Assembly: GCA_030426395.1 (NCBI GenBank)
Contig: JAUHYE010000031.1
Coordinates: 1 to 32,276 of the forward strand
DNA length: 32,276 nt
From: Phycisphaerae bacterium
GTDB taxonomy: Bacteria > Planctomycetota > Phycisphaerae > Phycisphaerales > UBA1924
Direction of reading: 5' to 3'
Positions 24,591-31,781 of this stretch are shown here, piece after piece (position 1 is the first letter of the stretch; each line of letters opens with the position of its first letter). The notes beneath the pieces are model-generated. The model saw nothing but the letters and a program-made list of their open reading frames with translations, was not told the DNA's origin and did not search any database. The translations under genes and the position numbers were made by a program.

Positions 24591-25639
24591 CCCAGCAGTG
24601 CCCCGATGCCCGCGTCGACGACCAGCGCCATGAGCACGATCGGCAGGTAGATCACCGAACCGATGAGCACCTTGCGTGCGTCGGCCCGCGTGCGCGAGCG
24701 TGTGACGCGGATCGTCGACCACAGGAACCATGCGCCGGCCACGACCGCCACCGGCACGGCCACGAACCCCGGCGTCACGTCCATCACCAGCGGCGGCAGC
24801 ACGGTAACGGGCAGCAGGATCGCCGCCCATAGCACCATCATGGACCATGTCCAGCGGCCCGTGCGATCCACGACGGGAAGCACGCGGTACCCGCCGGCGG
24901 CGTAATCGTCTTTGTACATCCACGCGATTGCCAGAAAGTGCGGGATCTGCCACACGAACATGATCGTGAACAGCGCCCAAGGCCCGACCTCGGCCAGCGA
25001 CGACCAGGTGCCCGTAACGCACCCCCAGCCGATCACAGGCGGCAACGCGCCCGGCACGGCGCCGATCCACGTGCTGCTCCACAGCCCGGGCTTGCTGGGC
25101 GTGTACAAAAGCAGATAGCTCAGCACCGTCGCGGCGATAATTGCTGCGGGCACGATGCCAACGAGCGCCCACGCCAGCGCGACACCCAAGAGGCATAATT
25201 CAACACCAAGCATCAGCACCGCTATCGGCGTGACCCGGCCCGTCGGCAGAGGGCGCGTCATCGTGCGCGGCATGCGTGCATCGCGGGAGCGTTCCATCCA
25301 CTGGTTGAGCGTGTTGGCGCCCGCCGCGGCCAGCCCCGAGCCGAGGATCGCCGCGATGAACCCGGCGACGAGATCAACCATTGCCGGTCGGTATGACAGC
25401 GCCGCAAGCCCGAACCCCATCGCGCTGGTGATGGTCACCAGCCGCGTGATGCGGGGCTTGGTGGTCTCATAGAGCGCGGCAAAGCTGATCCCGCGCGCCT
25501 CGGGCACAGCCATCGCCGCCGATGCGGCCGCCGATTCGATGCGGGAAATCTGCAACTCGGGCTCCGAAGGGGACACTTCGCGGGATTCTGTGCTACAGGA
25601 ATCTTTGCGGCGTGACCGCAAAGATTCCACCGCGCTCAC
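24587..25639 (-). CDS. ctaB: Protoheme IX farnesyltransferase (heme o synthase)
   Basis: 350 residues, UbiA-superfamily prenyltransferase that adds a farnesyl chain to heme b for the terminal oxidase. The first Asp-type motif region is N-T-L-N-Q-W-M-E-R-S-R-D-A-R-M-P-R-T, ending R-P-L-P-T-G-R. Then Y-T-P-S-K-P, G-A-V-P-G-A-L-P-P-V-I-G-W and F-V-W-Q-I-P-H-F-L-A-I-A-W-M-Y-K-D-D-Y, with the second motif and G-G-Y-R-V-L-P. Eight to nine membrane helices. The first aspartate of the consensus N-x3-D motif is replaced by Glu/Trp-containing sequence but the rest is intact. GTG at 25639 is chosen because it overlaps the upstream stop as elsewhere in this operon (GTGA); an ATG at 25513 would start directly at the core. 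Also known as cyoE. Confidence 0.93.
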   Translation of the reverse strand: MSAVESLRSRRKDSCSTESREVSPSEPELQISRIESAAASAAMAVPEARGISFAALYETTKPRITRLVTITSAMGFGLAALSYRPAMVDLVAGFIAAILGSGLAAAGANTLNQWMERSRDARMPRTMTRPLPTGRVTPIAVLMLGVELCLLGVALAWALVGIVPAAIIAATVLSYLLLYTPSKPGLWSSTWIGAVPGALPPVIGWGCVTGTWSSLAEVGPWALFTIMFVWQIPHFLAIAWMYKDDYAAGGYRVLPVVDRTGRWTWSMMVLWAAILLPVTVLPPLVMDVTPGFVAVPVAVVAGAWFLWSTIRVTRSRTRADARKVLIGSVIYLPIVLMALVVDAGIGALLG

Positions 25640-26886
25640 CGGCCGGGCACCGACAACTCGGCCCACACCGGGAAATGATCGCTTGGGAACCCCTCGCTCC
25701 CGCCGCGGGCCGCCGGCTTGAGGGTCCAGATCCCGGTCCGGAGGAGTTCCAGCCCCTTGCTGGGAAGCACATAATCGACGCGGAGGCCGAATCGGGCGGT
25801 GTCGGTAGGGTCGAGGCCTTCGGCGGACGGCTCTTGCCTGGGTGCTTCGGTGCGCAAGAGGCGCGGGTGCTTCATGAGGCGGCCGATCGGGTCGCCGACG
25901 TCGCTGCCCTTGCCCGGATCAGCGTTGAGGTCGCCCAGGATGACGAACTGCTCGCCGCGCTGGAGGCCGCCCACATTACCGTTGTCGTCGGCAATCCAGC
26001 CACGCTCATCGAGGTAGTCGTCCCAAAATCGGATCTCGTCGTGGTTGCGGGCCTTGTTTCGGCCCTCTGGGCCGTCGAACGCCGGCGGCGTGGGGTGGCT
26101 GCACAGGAAGTGGACGACCGCTCCATTGGGGAGCTTGACTGGGATGTCCCAGTGGCTCTTGGAACTCAGCCGCATGGCGGCCCATTCCTCGTCGTCGTAC
26201 CAGGGCGTGCCGTCCTCATTCATGGGTCGGCGGGCGTCGGGCATACCGCTCCAAGGCAGCAACCTGAACGACCGGATCTCGTCGTCGATCACGTCCAGCC
26301 GTACGTCTACCAGGAGGGCCATGCCGTACTGCCCGGGATAGGTCCCGAAGCCCCAGCAATCGTTGCCGAAGGCCCGGCCCTCGTCGGTCTGCGCGGGGGG
26401 TTGGCCGTTGAGGCTCGAGCGGGTTGGCTTGGGATAGGTCGTGACCGCCTCGTCGCTGTTATCAAGGTCGAAGCCACTGGCCCGGCCGGTGTTCGTTGGC
26501 AGCATGATGGCCCGATAGCGGATGGGCTCGAGCCCGTCGCCCTGGCTGACCTCAAGATAGTGGTCGGCGAACCGCTGGCCGTTGGAACCCTCGGGCTCGT
26601 CGGTGGGCACGCCTGGCACGCCGTGCTGGTCGTAGGCGATCTCATTGATCAGCACGACGGTGGGTCGCAGCCGCTGGATGACCTCTGCAAGCCGCTGAAC
26701 ACGGGGCTGGTCGTTGACGAGCAGGTCGGTCGTCGAGACGTCTTCGATGTTGAAGGTGGCCACGCGAATCGGCATGGCGTCCGGCCTGGCTTCGGGAGAG
26801 CCGTCGGCCTCCTGGGCCCAAGCGTGGGCCGGCCCGAACACCACCAGGGTCAGGATCACGATGAGGATGGATCCCGCTCGCTTCAT
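25636..26886 (-). CDS. Secreted endonuclease/exonuclease/phosphatase family protein
   Basis: 416 residues. An N-terminal signal peptide (M-K-R-A-G-S-I-L-I-V-I-L-T-L-V-V-F, cleavage likely after A-W-A) is followed by the family fold: V-A-T-F-N-I-E-D with catalytic Asn, L-I-N-E-I-A-Y-D with the metal-binding Glu, S-H-P-T-P, L-G-D-L-N-A-D-P and F-P-S-D-H-F-P-V-W, the terminal Asp-His pair. Members cleave phosphodiester or phosphomonoester bonds; the substrate here is unknown but acts outside the cytoplasm. Its stop overlaps the ctaB start (GTGA). A nuclease/phosphatase is unusual as first gene of an oxidase-assembly operon and may simply share the transcript. Confidence 0.88.
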   Translation of the reverse strand: MKRAGSILIVILTLVVFGPAHAWAQEADGSPEARPDAMPIRVATFNIEDVSTTDLLVNDQPRVQRLAEVIQRLRPTVVLINEIAYDQHGVPGVPTDEPEGSNGQRFADHYLEVSQGDGLEPIRYRAIMLPTNTGRASGFDLDNSDEAVTTYPKPTRSSLNGQPPAQTDEGRAFGNDCWGFGTYPGQYGMALLVDVRLDVIDDEIRSFRLLPWSGMPDARRPMNEDGTPWYDDEEWAAMRLSSKSHWDIPVKLPNGAVVHFLCSHPTPPAFDGPEGRNKARNHDEIRFWDDYLDERGWIADDNGNVGGLQRGEQFVILGDLNADPGKGSDVGDPIGRLMKHPRLLRTEAPRQEPSAEGLDPTDTARFGLRVDYVLPSKGLELLRTGIWTLKPAARGGSEGFPSDHFPVWAELSVPGR

Positions 26887-27232
26887 AGGCCTCAGGATAG
26901 AACCGATCTGGAGCGGTGTCGGCTTGGGGTGCTATCATCCCCCTCGTTCAGCGGCAGGACGGGAGCCGGCTGCGATGAGCCAAAGGGTTCGCCCCGCGGC
27001 GAGGCGCAGGCAGGGGTTGCCGGCGGGCTTCGGCCTCGATCGGTGATCCAGCTCTAAGAGCCAGCGTGCGAGCGGGGCGGTATCGGCCATTGCCGGATGC
27101 GGTCCCATTGCCACGCCCCGTGCCACCGCCGCGTCGGGAAGGTCCCGGCGTGAGACCGGCATGGGTCGAGTGCGATTCGCACGTTTTGGATCAGGAGCCC
27201 GCAGGCCGCAGGCGCACCGAGCAGACTTCCAC
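26887..27232 (+). other. Intergenic region before tRNA-Gln; possible transcribed leader
   Basis: About 350 bases with no supported protein. An extended -10 sequence TGCTATCAT (TATCAT at 26933-26938) faces right. Downstream is a GC-rich stretch with several pairing segments, and GTGCG-ATT-CGCAC followed by GTTTT at 27170-27187. A short structured RNA or a long tRNA precursor leader would fit. No consensus of RNase P, SRP, tmRNA or 6S RNA is recognised. Confidence 0.3.
26930..26938 (+). promoter_or_regulatory. Extended -10 promoter candidate
   Basis: TGCTATCAT matches the TGnTATAAT type of promoter that needs no good -35 element. It would start transcription near 26945 toward tRNA-Gln and the glmU-prs run. 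Confidence 0.35.
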
Positions 27233-27303
27233 TGCCCGATGGTGTAATGGTAGCACTTCAGTTTTTGGTACTGAAAGTCCAGGTTCGAATCCTGGTCGGG
27301 TAG
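27233..27303 (+). tRNA. tRNA-Gln (anticodon TTG)
   Basis: A complete 71-base cloverleaf. The acceptor stem is TGCCCGA with TCGGGTA (one G-T pair), discriminator G. The D-arm contains GTAATGGTAGCAC. The anticodon stem is TCAGT/ACTGA with loop TTTTGGT, giving anticodon TTG for glutamine. The T-arm is CCAGG-TTCGAAT-CCTGG. The 3' CCA is not encoded. It lies 53 bp upstream of the glmU-like gene. Confidence 0.95.
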
Positions 27304-27356
27304 TTTCCCGGTTCACCGCCTGCCGTCCCGCTCGTTCCTCCCGTCCCTGGAGCAGC

Positions 27357-28154
27357 GTGAACGACACCACCCCGAGTTTGGAGCCCAGGCCCTGCGCGAT
27401 CATCCTTGCCGCGGGCAAGGGCACGCGCATGGGCAGCGACCTGCCCAAGGTCGTGCACCCGGTGGGCGGTCGGCCGATGGTGTCGATCGTTGCAGAGGCC
27501 TGCGCGTCGGTCGGCTGCTCGCCGATCGTGGCGGTCGTGGGTCATGGGCGTGAGCATGTCGAGCGGGCCCTCGAGGGTTCGTCGGGAGACGTGAGATTCG
27601 CGCTCCAGGCAGAACAACTCGGCACCGGGCACGCCGTGCTGGCGGCCGAGGCGGAGTTGGGCGACGTCTCGCCCGACGCCGACGTGCTGGTGCTGTGTGG
27701 TGATGGGCCGCTGATCCGCGAAGAGACCATCGTCAAGTTGCTCGACACGCACCGCTCTTCGAACGCTGCCGCCACGCTGGCGACCGCGGTCGTCGACGAC
27801 CCTGCCGGATATGGCCGCGTGGTTCGGGACGATCAGGGACGTTTCGCTCGCATCGTCGAGCAGAAGAACGCCACGCCCGACGAGCTTGCAATCCGCGAGA
27901 TTAATCCGAGCTACTACTGCTTCAAGCTTGGCCCGCTGATGGATGCTTTGCGGCACGTCGAGCGGAACCCCAAGACTGGCGAGTATTACCTGACCGACGT
28001 GCCGGCGCTCCTGCTCGCCGGCGGTGCTCGTGTGGAGGTCGTCGACGCCGTCCCGGCCGAAGACGTGCTGAGCATCAACACGCCCGAGCAACTGGCCGTG
28101 GTCGACCGGATCTATCGCCAGCGGCACGCAGCCGCGGAAGGGACACGCGCATGA
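27357..28154 (+). CDS. NTP transferase, GlmU-type N-terminal (UDP-GlcNAc pyrophosphorylase) protein
   Basis: 265 residues. The nucleotidyltransferase signature is clear: A-I-I-L-A-A-G-K-G-T-R-M-G-S-D-L-P-K-V with the catalytic Arg and Lys, then Q-A-E-Q-L-G-T-G-H-A-V, V-L-C-G-D-G-P-L-I with the metal-binding Asp, G-Y-G-R-V-V and K-T-G-E-Y-Y-L-T-D-V. These are the GlmU uridylyltransferase residues that make UDP-GlcNAc from GlcNAc-1-phosphate and UTP. The left-handed beta-helix acetyltransferase half of bifunctional GlmU is missing, so acetylation must be done elsewhere or the substrate differs. GTG start at 27357 with GGAG 4 bases upstream. The stop overlaps the prs start (ATGA). Confidence 0.87.
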   Translation: MNDTTPSLEPRPCAIILAAGKGTRMGSDLPKVVHPVGGRPMVSIVAEACASVGCSPIVAVVGHGREHVERALEGSSGDVRFALQAEQLGTGHAVLAAEAELGDVSPDADVLVLCGDGPLIREETIVKLLDTHRSSNAAATLATAVVDDPAGYGRVVRDDQGRFARIVEQKNATPDELAIREINPSYYCFKLGPLMDALRHVERNPKTGEYYLTDVPALLLAGGARVEVVDAVPAEDVLSINTPEQLAVVDRIYRQRHAAAEGTRA

Positions 28155-29131
28155 AGATCGACCCCAACCAGCTGAAGATCTTCAGCGGCCGCTACAGCAA
28201 GGATCTGGCCGAGCGCGTGTGCACGCATCTGGACCTGCCGCTTGGCAAGGCCAGGACCATGGCGTTCCCCGACGACGAGTTGCTCGTCAAACTCGACGAG
28301 GACGTGCGGGGTCGAGATTGCTTCGTTATTTTGTCGACGTGCCACCCGGTGAACGACAACATGATGGAGCTGTTCATCTTCATCGACTGTCTGCGCCGGG
28401 CTTCGGCCAAGCGGATCACCCTGGTGATTCCGTACTTCGGATACGGCCGGCAAGACCGCAAGGACGAGGGCCGCGTGCCCATCACCGCCAAGCTGGTCGC
28501 GAACCTCATCACCGCCGCCGGCGCCGACCGCGTGCTGGCGATCGACCTGCACGCGGCACAGATCCAGGGCTTCTTCGACCTGCCGACCGACCACCTGTCG
28601 GCCACGCCGGTGTTCCTGGACCACTTCCGTGCGAGTCGCGAAGAACTGGGCGACCTGTGCCTGGTGAGCCCGGACGTGGGCAACGTGAAGATGGCCGAGG
28701 CGATGCAGAACCTGCTCGAGGCCGACCTGGCGATCATCAACAAAAAACGCGTCAGCGGCAGCGAGGTGGTGACCGACACGCTCATCGGCAACGTCAAGAA
28801 CAAGACGGTGCTGATGTTTGATGACATGATCTCGACGGCCGGCACGGTGTGCGAGGCGGCGAGGTTCGTGATGGACCAGGGCGCTACCGAGGTGCGGGTC
28901 GCGGCAACGCACCCGGTGCTCGTCGGCCCGGCCATCGATCGCCTCATCGAGAGCCCCATCAGCCAGGTCATCGTCACCAACACGATCCCGCTGAGTGATC
29001 GCGCCAAGCGGCTGGACGGCAAGCTCGTGGAGCTGTGCCTGGGCGAACTGCTGGGCGACGCGATCCACAACATCCACCACGACCAATCCGTCAGCGCGCT
29101 GCTGCGCGACGCCGCCGGCGCGAAGCGATAA
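28151..29131 (+). CDS. prs: Ribose-phosphate diphosphokinase (PRPP synthetase)
   Basis: 326 residues, making phosphoribosyl pyrophosphate from ribose 5-phosphate and ATP for nucleotide, His and Trp synthesis. Seen: F-S-G-R-Y-S-K-D-L-A-E-R-V at the start, the ATP-binding F-G-Y-G-R-Q-D-R-K, the metal-binding A-I-D-L-H-A-A-Q-I-Q-G-F-F-D loop, S-P-D-V-G, and the PRPP motif V-L-M-F-D-D-M-I-S-T-A-G-T. Near the end is N-T-I-P-L, followed by L-L-G-D-A-I-H-N-I-H. SD GGAAGGG is present upstream. The glmU-prs pairing is common in bacteria, reflecting shared sugar-phosphate and nucleotide supply. Confidence 0.95.
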   Translation: MKIDPNQLKIFSGRYSKDLAERVCTHLDLPLGKARTMAFPDDELLVKLDEDVRGRDCFVILSTCHPVNDNMMELFIFIDCLRRASAKRITLVIPYFGYGRQDRKDEGRVPITAKLVANLITAAGADRVLAIDLHAAQIQGFFDLPTDHLSATPVFLDHFRASREELGDLCLVSPDVGNVKMAEAMQNLLEADLAIINKKRVSGSEVVTDTLIGNVKNKTVLMFDDMISTAGTVCEAARFVMDQGATEVRVAATHPVLVGPAIDRLIESPISQVIVTNTIPLSDRAKRLDGKLVELCLGELLGDAIHNIHHDQSVSALLRDAAGAKR

Positions 29132-29176
29132 CCGAGAAACGAAGGCGATGCGACGCATCGCGTAGGAGAGTCTGCC

Positions 29177-29827
29177 ATGCATGAGGATTCACCAACCCTG
29201 ACCGCCCGCGCCCGCGACCGCGTGGGCTCGCGATACGCCAAGCGTTCGCGCGACGCCGGCTACCTGCCCGCCATCGTCTACGGCCACGGCCAGGATCCGC
29301 TGTCGGTCGAGTTCAACGCGCACGAGGCCAACCTGCACTTCGCCAAGGGCGAGCGTGTGTTCGTGATGGCCGTCGAGGGCGCCAAGGACGAGCTCGTGCT
29401 ACTCCAGGACCTCCAGTTCGACCACCTGGGCACCGAGATCATCCACGCCGACTTCCGCCGCGTGGACCTGTCCGAGCGTGTCGAGGTGACGGTGCCGCTG
29501 GAGTTCGTGGGCAACGCCAAGGGCCTCAAGGCCGCCGGCGCCGTGCTGACCCACCCTGTGACCGAGTTGCACCTCGAGTGCGCGGTGACGAACCTGCCCG
29601 ACGTGCTGGAGGTGGACATCACCGACCTGGGCGTCGACGAGATGATCACCGCGGGCCAGATTAAGCTGCCCAAGGAGACCATGAAGCTGCTGACGCCCGC
29701 CGACACCCGCGTGGTGAGCATCTTCATCAAGGCCGAAGTCGAGGACTCCGCCGAGGGCGGCGAGGTCGATTCCGCCGCCTCGCCCGAGGTCATCACCGAG
29801 AAGAAGGAAGAGAAGGAAGGGGACTGA
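29177..29827 (+). CDS. rplY: 50S ribosomal protein L25/Ctc family
   Basis: 216 residues, the long (CTC/TL5) form of the 5S rRNA-binding protein. The N-terminal domain has G-S-R-Y-A-K-R-S-R-D-A-G-Y-L-P-A-I-V-Y-G-H-G and L-L-Q-D-L-Q-F-D-H-L...H-A-D-F-R-R-V-D. The C-terminal beta domain runs V-P-L-E-F-V-G-N-A-K-G, then L-E-V-D-I-T-D-L. A Glu/Lys tail ends the protein. SD GGAGAG lies 7 bases before the ATG. Part of the prs-rplY-pth run common in bacteria. Confidence 0.93.
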   Translation: MHEDSPTLTARARDRVGSRYAKRSRDAGYLPAIVYGHGQDPLSVEFNAHEANLHFAKGERVFVMAVEGAKDELVLLQDLQFDHLGTEIIHADFRRVDLSERVEVTVPLEFVGNAKGLKAAGAVLTHPVTELHLECAVTNLPDVLEVDITDLGVDEMITAGQIKLPKETMKLLTPADTRVVSIFIKAEVEDSAEGGEVDSAASPEVITEKKEEKEGD

Positions 29828-29856
29828 GCCCCGATCCTTCGGGCGTTGCACGCATC

Positions 29857-30603
29857 ATGAAGCTGATCGTTGGATTAGGCAATCCTGGGAGCGAGTACGA
29901 GAACACCCGCCACAACGCGGGGTTCATGGTGCTCGACGAACTCGCCCGGCGGCACGCCGGGGGGGCGGTGGCGCGCGGGCGTTTCCACGCGGCCACCCTG
30001 GAATGCATGATCGGCAACGAGAAGGTGCTGCTGGCCAAGCCCACGACGTACATGAACAAGAGCGGGCTGAGCGTCGGAGAGGCCTTACGCTTCTACAAGC
30101 TCGAACCGGCCGAGGACATGCTCGTCGTTGTCGATGACCTGTACCTGCCGCTCGGCGCCATCCGTATGAAACCCAAGGGCGGCGACGGCGGGCACAACGG
30201 CCTGGCCGACGTGGCCAGGGCGGCTGGCGGCGACGCGTACGCGCGTTTGCGTCTTGGCGTCGACAGCAAGCCCCAAGGCGCGAGCCAGGCGGGCTACGTG
30301 CTGGGCCGGTTCACGCAGGAGCAGAGCGACGCGCTCCAGCCCGCGCTCAAGAACGCCGCCGACGCGGCAGAGTGCTGGGTGAAGAGCGGCCTGGCCGAAG
30401 CGATGAACCGCTTCAACACGCCCGAAGAGAAGAAGGCCAGGGGCAGGAAGCCCAAGGCCGACCAGAGCATCGAAACTCAATCTGAGACCACGAATCGTCC
30501 CGGGGATGCCTCACGCGAGGCCCCCAGTGATCAACCCCATGGCCCGGGCCAGACCGCCCCGGCCGGTCACCAACAGCCGAACGCATCGGCAAAGGACAGC
30601 TGA
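29857..30603 (+). CDS. pth: Peptidyl-tRNA hydrolase with disordered C-terminal extension
   Basis: 248 residues; it releases peptidyl-tRNAs dropped by ribosomes. Catalytic and binding residues are present: G-L-G-N-P-G-S-E-Y with Asn, N-T-R-H-N-A-G-F with the catalytic His20, T-Y-M-N-K-S-G, V-V-V-D-D-L with the paired Asp, and G-G-H-N-G-L. The enzyme core ends near residue 190; the remaining ~55 residues are Lys, Pro, Gln and Ser-rich and look unstructured, which is unusual (typical length is ~190). rpsF follows after 2 bases, so the two are on one transcript. Confidence 0.94.
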   Translation: MKLIVGLGNPGSEYENTRHNAGFMVLDELARRHAGGAVARGRFHAATLECMIGNEKVLLAKPTTYMNKSGLSVGEALRFYKLEPAEDMLVVVDDLYLPLGAIRMKPKGGDGGHNGLADVARAAGGDAYARLRLGVDSKPQGASQAGYVLGRFTQEQSDALQPALKNAADAAECWVKSGLAEAMNRFNTPEEKKARGRKPKADQSIETQSETTNRPGDASREAPSDQPHGPGQTAPAGHQQPNASAKDS

Positions 30604-30605
30604 CC

Positions 30606-31154
30606 ATGCCCCCAGAGCGCACTTTCAACTACGAAGCCATGTTCCTTATCGGCCAGTCGACCGCGGCCGACCTTGGCGCCGTGATCACCCACATCGACGA
30701 GTTGCTGGCCCGCGCTGGCGCGAAGCTCATCGCGATGGCCAAGTGGGACGAGCGTCGCCTGGCGTACGAGATCGACAAGCAGAAGCGCGGCCTGTACATC
30801 ATCGCGTACATCGAGGCCCCCGCCCAGAAGATCTCCCAACTCGATCGCGATTGCCAACTCAGCGAGACCATCATGCGTCTGCTGCTGACCCGGGCCGACC
30901 ACCTGACCCTCGAGGAGATGCAGGCCGCCGACGGCCGCGAGGCCCTTCTGAGCGAGGCCAAGCTCCGCGCCGACAAGGCCAACGAGGCCGAAGAGGAGGG
31001 CAAGGACACTGGCGTCCGCATGGGCCGCCCGGTCGAGGACACGCCCTCGGACCACTCCCACAACCCCTCAGCGGACGGCGACGGGAGCGACGACGACTCG
31101 GAAGATGGCGACACCTCCGATACCGACAGCTCGACCGAGCCCGCCAACGCCTGA
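30606..31154 (+). CDS. rpsF: 30S ribosomal protein S6 with long acidic tail
   Basis: 182 residues. The ferredoxin-like core is recognisable from N-Y-E-A-M-F-L-I-G, then K-W-D-E-R-R-L-A-Y-E-I-D-K-Q-K-R-G-L-Y and Y-I-I-A-Y-I-E-A, with I-M-R-L-L-L-T-R after. S6 pairs with S18 on the 30S platform. From about residue 120 the sequence becomes a low-complexity acidic tail rich in Asp, Ser and Glu (D-D-D-S-E-D-G-D-T-S), longer than usual. It begins the rpsF-ssb-rplI block. rpsR, normally between ssb and rplI, is not here. Confidence 0.92.
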   Translation: MPPERTFNYEAMFLIGQSTAADLGAVITHIDELLARAGAKLIAMAKWDERRLAYEIDKQKRGLYIIAYIEAPAQKISQLDRDCQLSETIMRLLLTRADHLTLEEMQAADGREALLSEAKLRADKANEAEEEGKDTGVRMGRPVEDTPSDHSHNPSADGDGSDDDSEDGDTSDTDSSTEPANA

Positions 31155-31205
31155 GGGCCCTAGCCTCGCCCGCATCCAAATCCGCTTTCAACCGGGAGAC
31201 CCGCC

Positions 31206-31655
31206 ATGGCCGGCAGCTTCAACCGTGTGTTCCTGATGGGCAACCTGACGCGTGACCCCGAGGTTCGCCACACCTCCCAGAATATGGCCATCGCCAAGAT
31301 GGGGCTGGCGGTCAACCGCAAGTTCAAGACCCAGAGTGGTGAAAACCGCGAAGAGGTCACCTTCGTGGATTGCGACGCCTTCGGCCGCACGGCCGAAGTC
31401 ATGTCCCAATACCTTCGCAAGGGCAGCCCGGTATTCATCGAGGGCCGCCTGAAACTGGACCAATGGCAGGATCAGCAGGGCAACAAGCGGAACAAGCTCT
31501 TCGTCGTCGTCGAGAGCTTCCAGTTCGTCGACAGCGGCCAGGGCGGTGGCGGCGGCCAAGGTGGCGGAGGAGGGGGCGGCGGTGGCTACTCCTCGGGCGG
31601 CGGGGGCGGCTATGACAGCGATCCCGTGCCGCCGGATGATGACATCCCGTTCTGA
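31206..31655 (+). CDS. ssb: Single-stranded DNA-binding protein
   Basis: 149 residues. The OB-fold opens F-N-R-V-F-L-M-G-N-L-T-R-D-P-E-V-R and continues with V-N-R-K-F-K, F-V-D-C-D-A-F-G-R-T-A-E and G-S-P-V-F-I-E-G-R-L-K-L-D-Q-W. A Gly-rich linker of about 30 residues precedes the acidic protein-interaction tip, D-D-D-I-P-F, which recruits replication and repair partners. SD GGGAGA is 6 bases before the ATG. Position between rpsF and rplI is conserved across many bacteria. Confidence 0.95.
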   Translation: MAGSFNRVFLMGNLTRDPEVRHTSQNMAIAKMGLAVNRKFKTQSGENREEVTFVDCDAFGRTAEVMSQYLRKGSPVFIEGRLKLDQWQDQQGNKRNKLFVVVESFQFVDSGQGGGGGQGGGGGGGGGYSSGGGGGYDSDPVPPDDDIPF

Positions 31656-31751
31656 ATCCGCCGCCTAAACTTGTCTTCTCCCCAGAAACCCTGGGACCAC
31701 ATACGTTGGGGCCGACCGTTCACGCGGAACAGCCGGCTCCTCAACTCTCCG

Positions 31752-31765
31752 GCCCATCCGTGGGC
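31752..31765 (+). promoter_or_regulatory. Small hairpin in the rplI leader
   Basis: GCCCA (31752-31756) pairs with TGGGC (31761-31765) around TCCG, just before the rplI SD (GGAAAGGA). It may influence rplI translation. The stem is short, so the call is weak. Confidence 0.25.
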
Positions 31766-31781
31766 GGAAAGGACAGCGACC

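Noticed and set aside
26935-27162. A 75-codon reverse frame upstream of the endonuclease-family gene
   Set aside because: No SD, no recognisable domain and a composition typical of random GC-rich sequence.
26945-27180. RNase P RNA, SRP RNA, tmRNA or 6S RNA
   Set aside because: None of the conserved core sequences of these RNAs could be found in the stretch.
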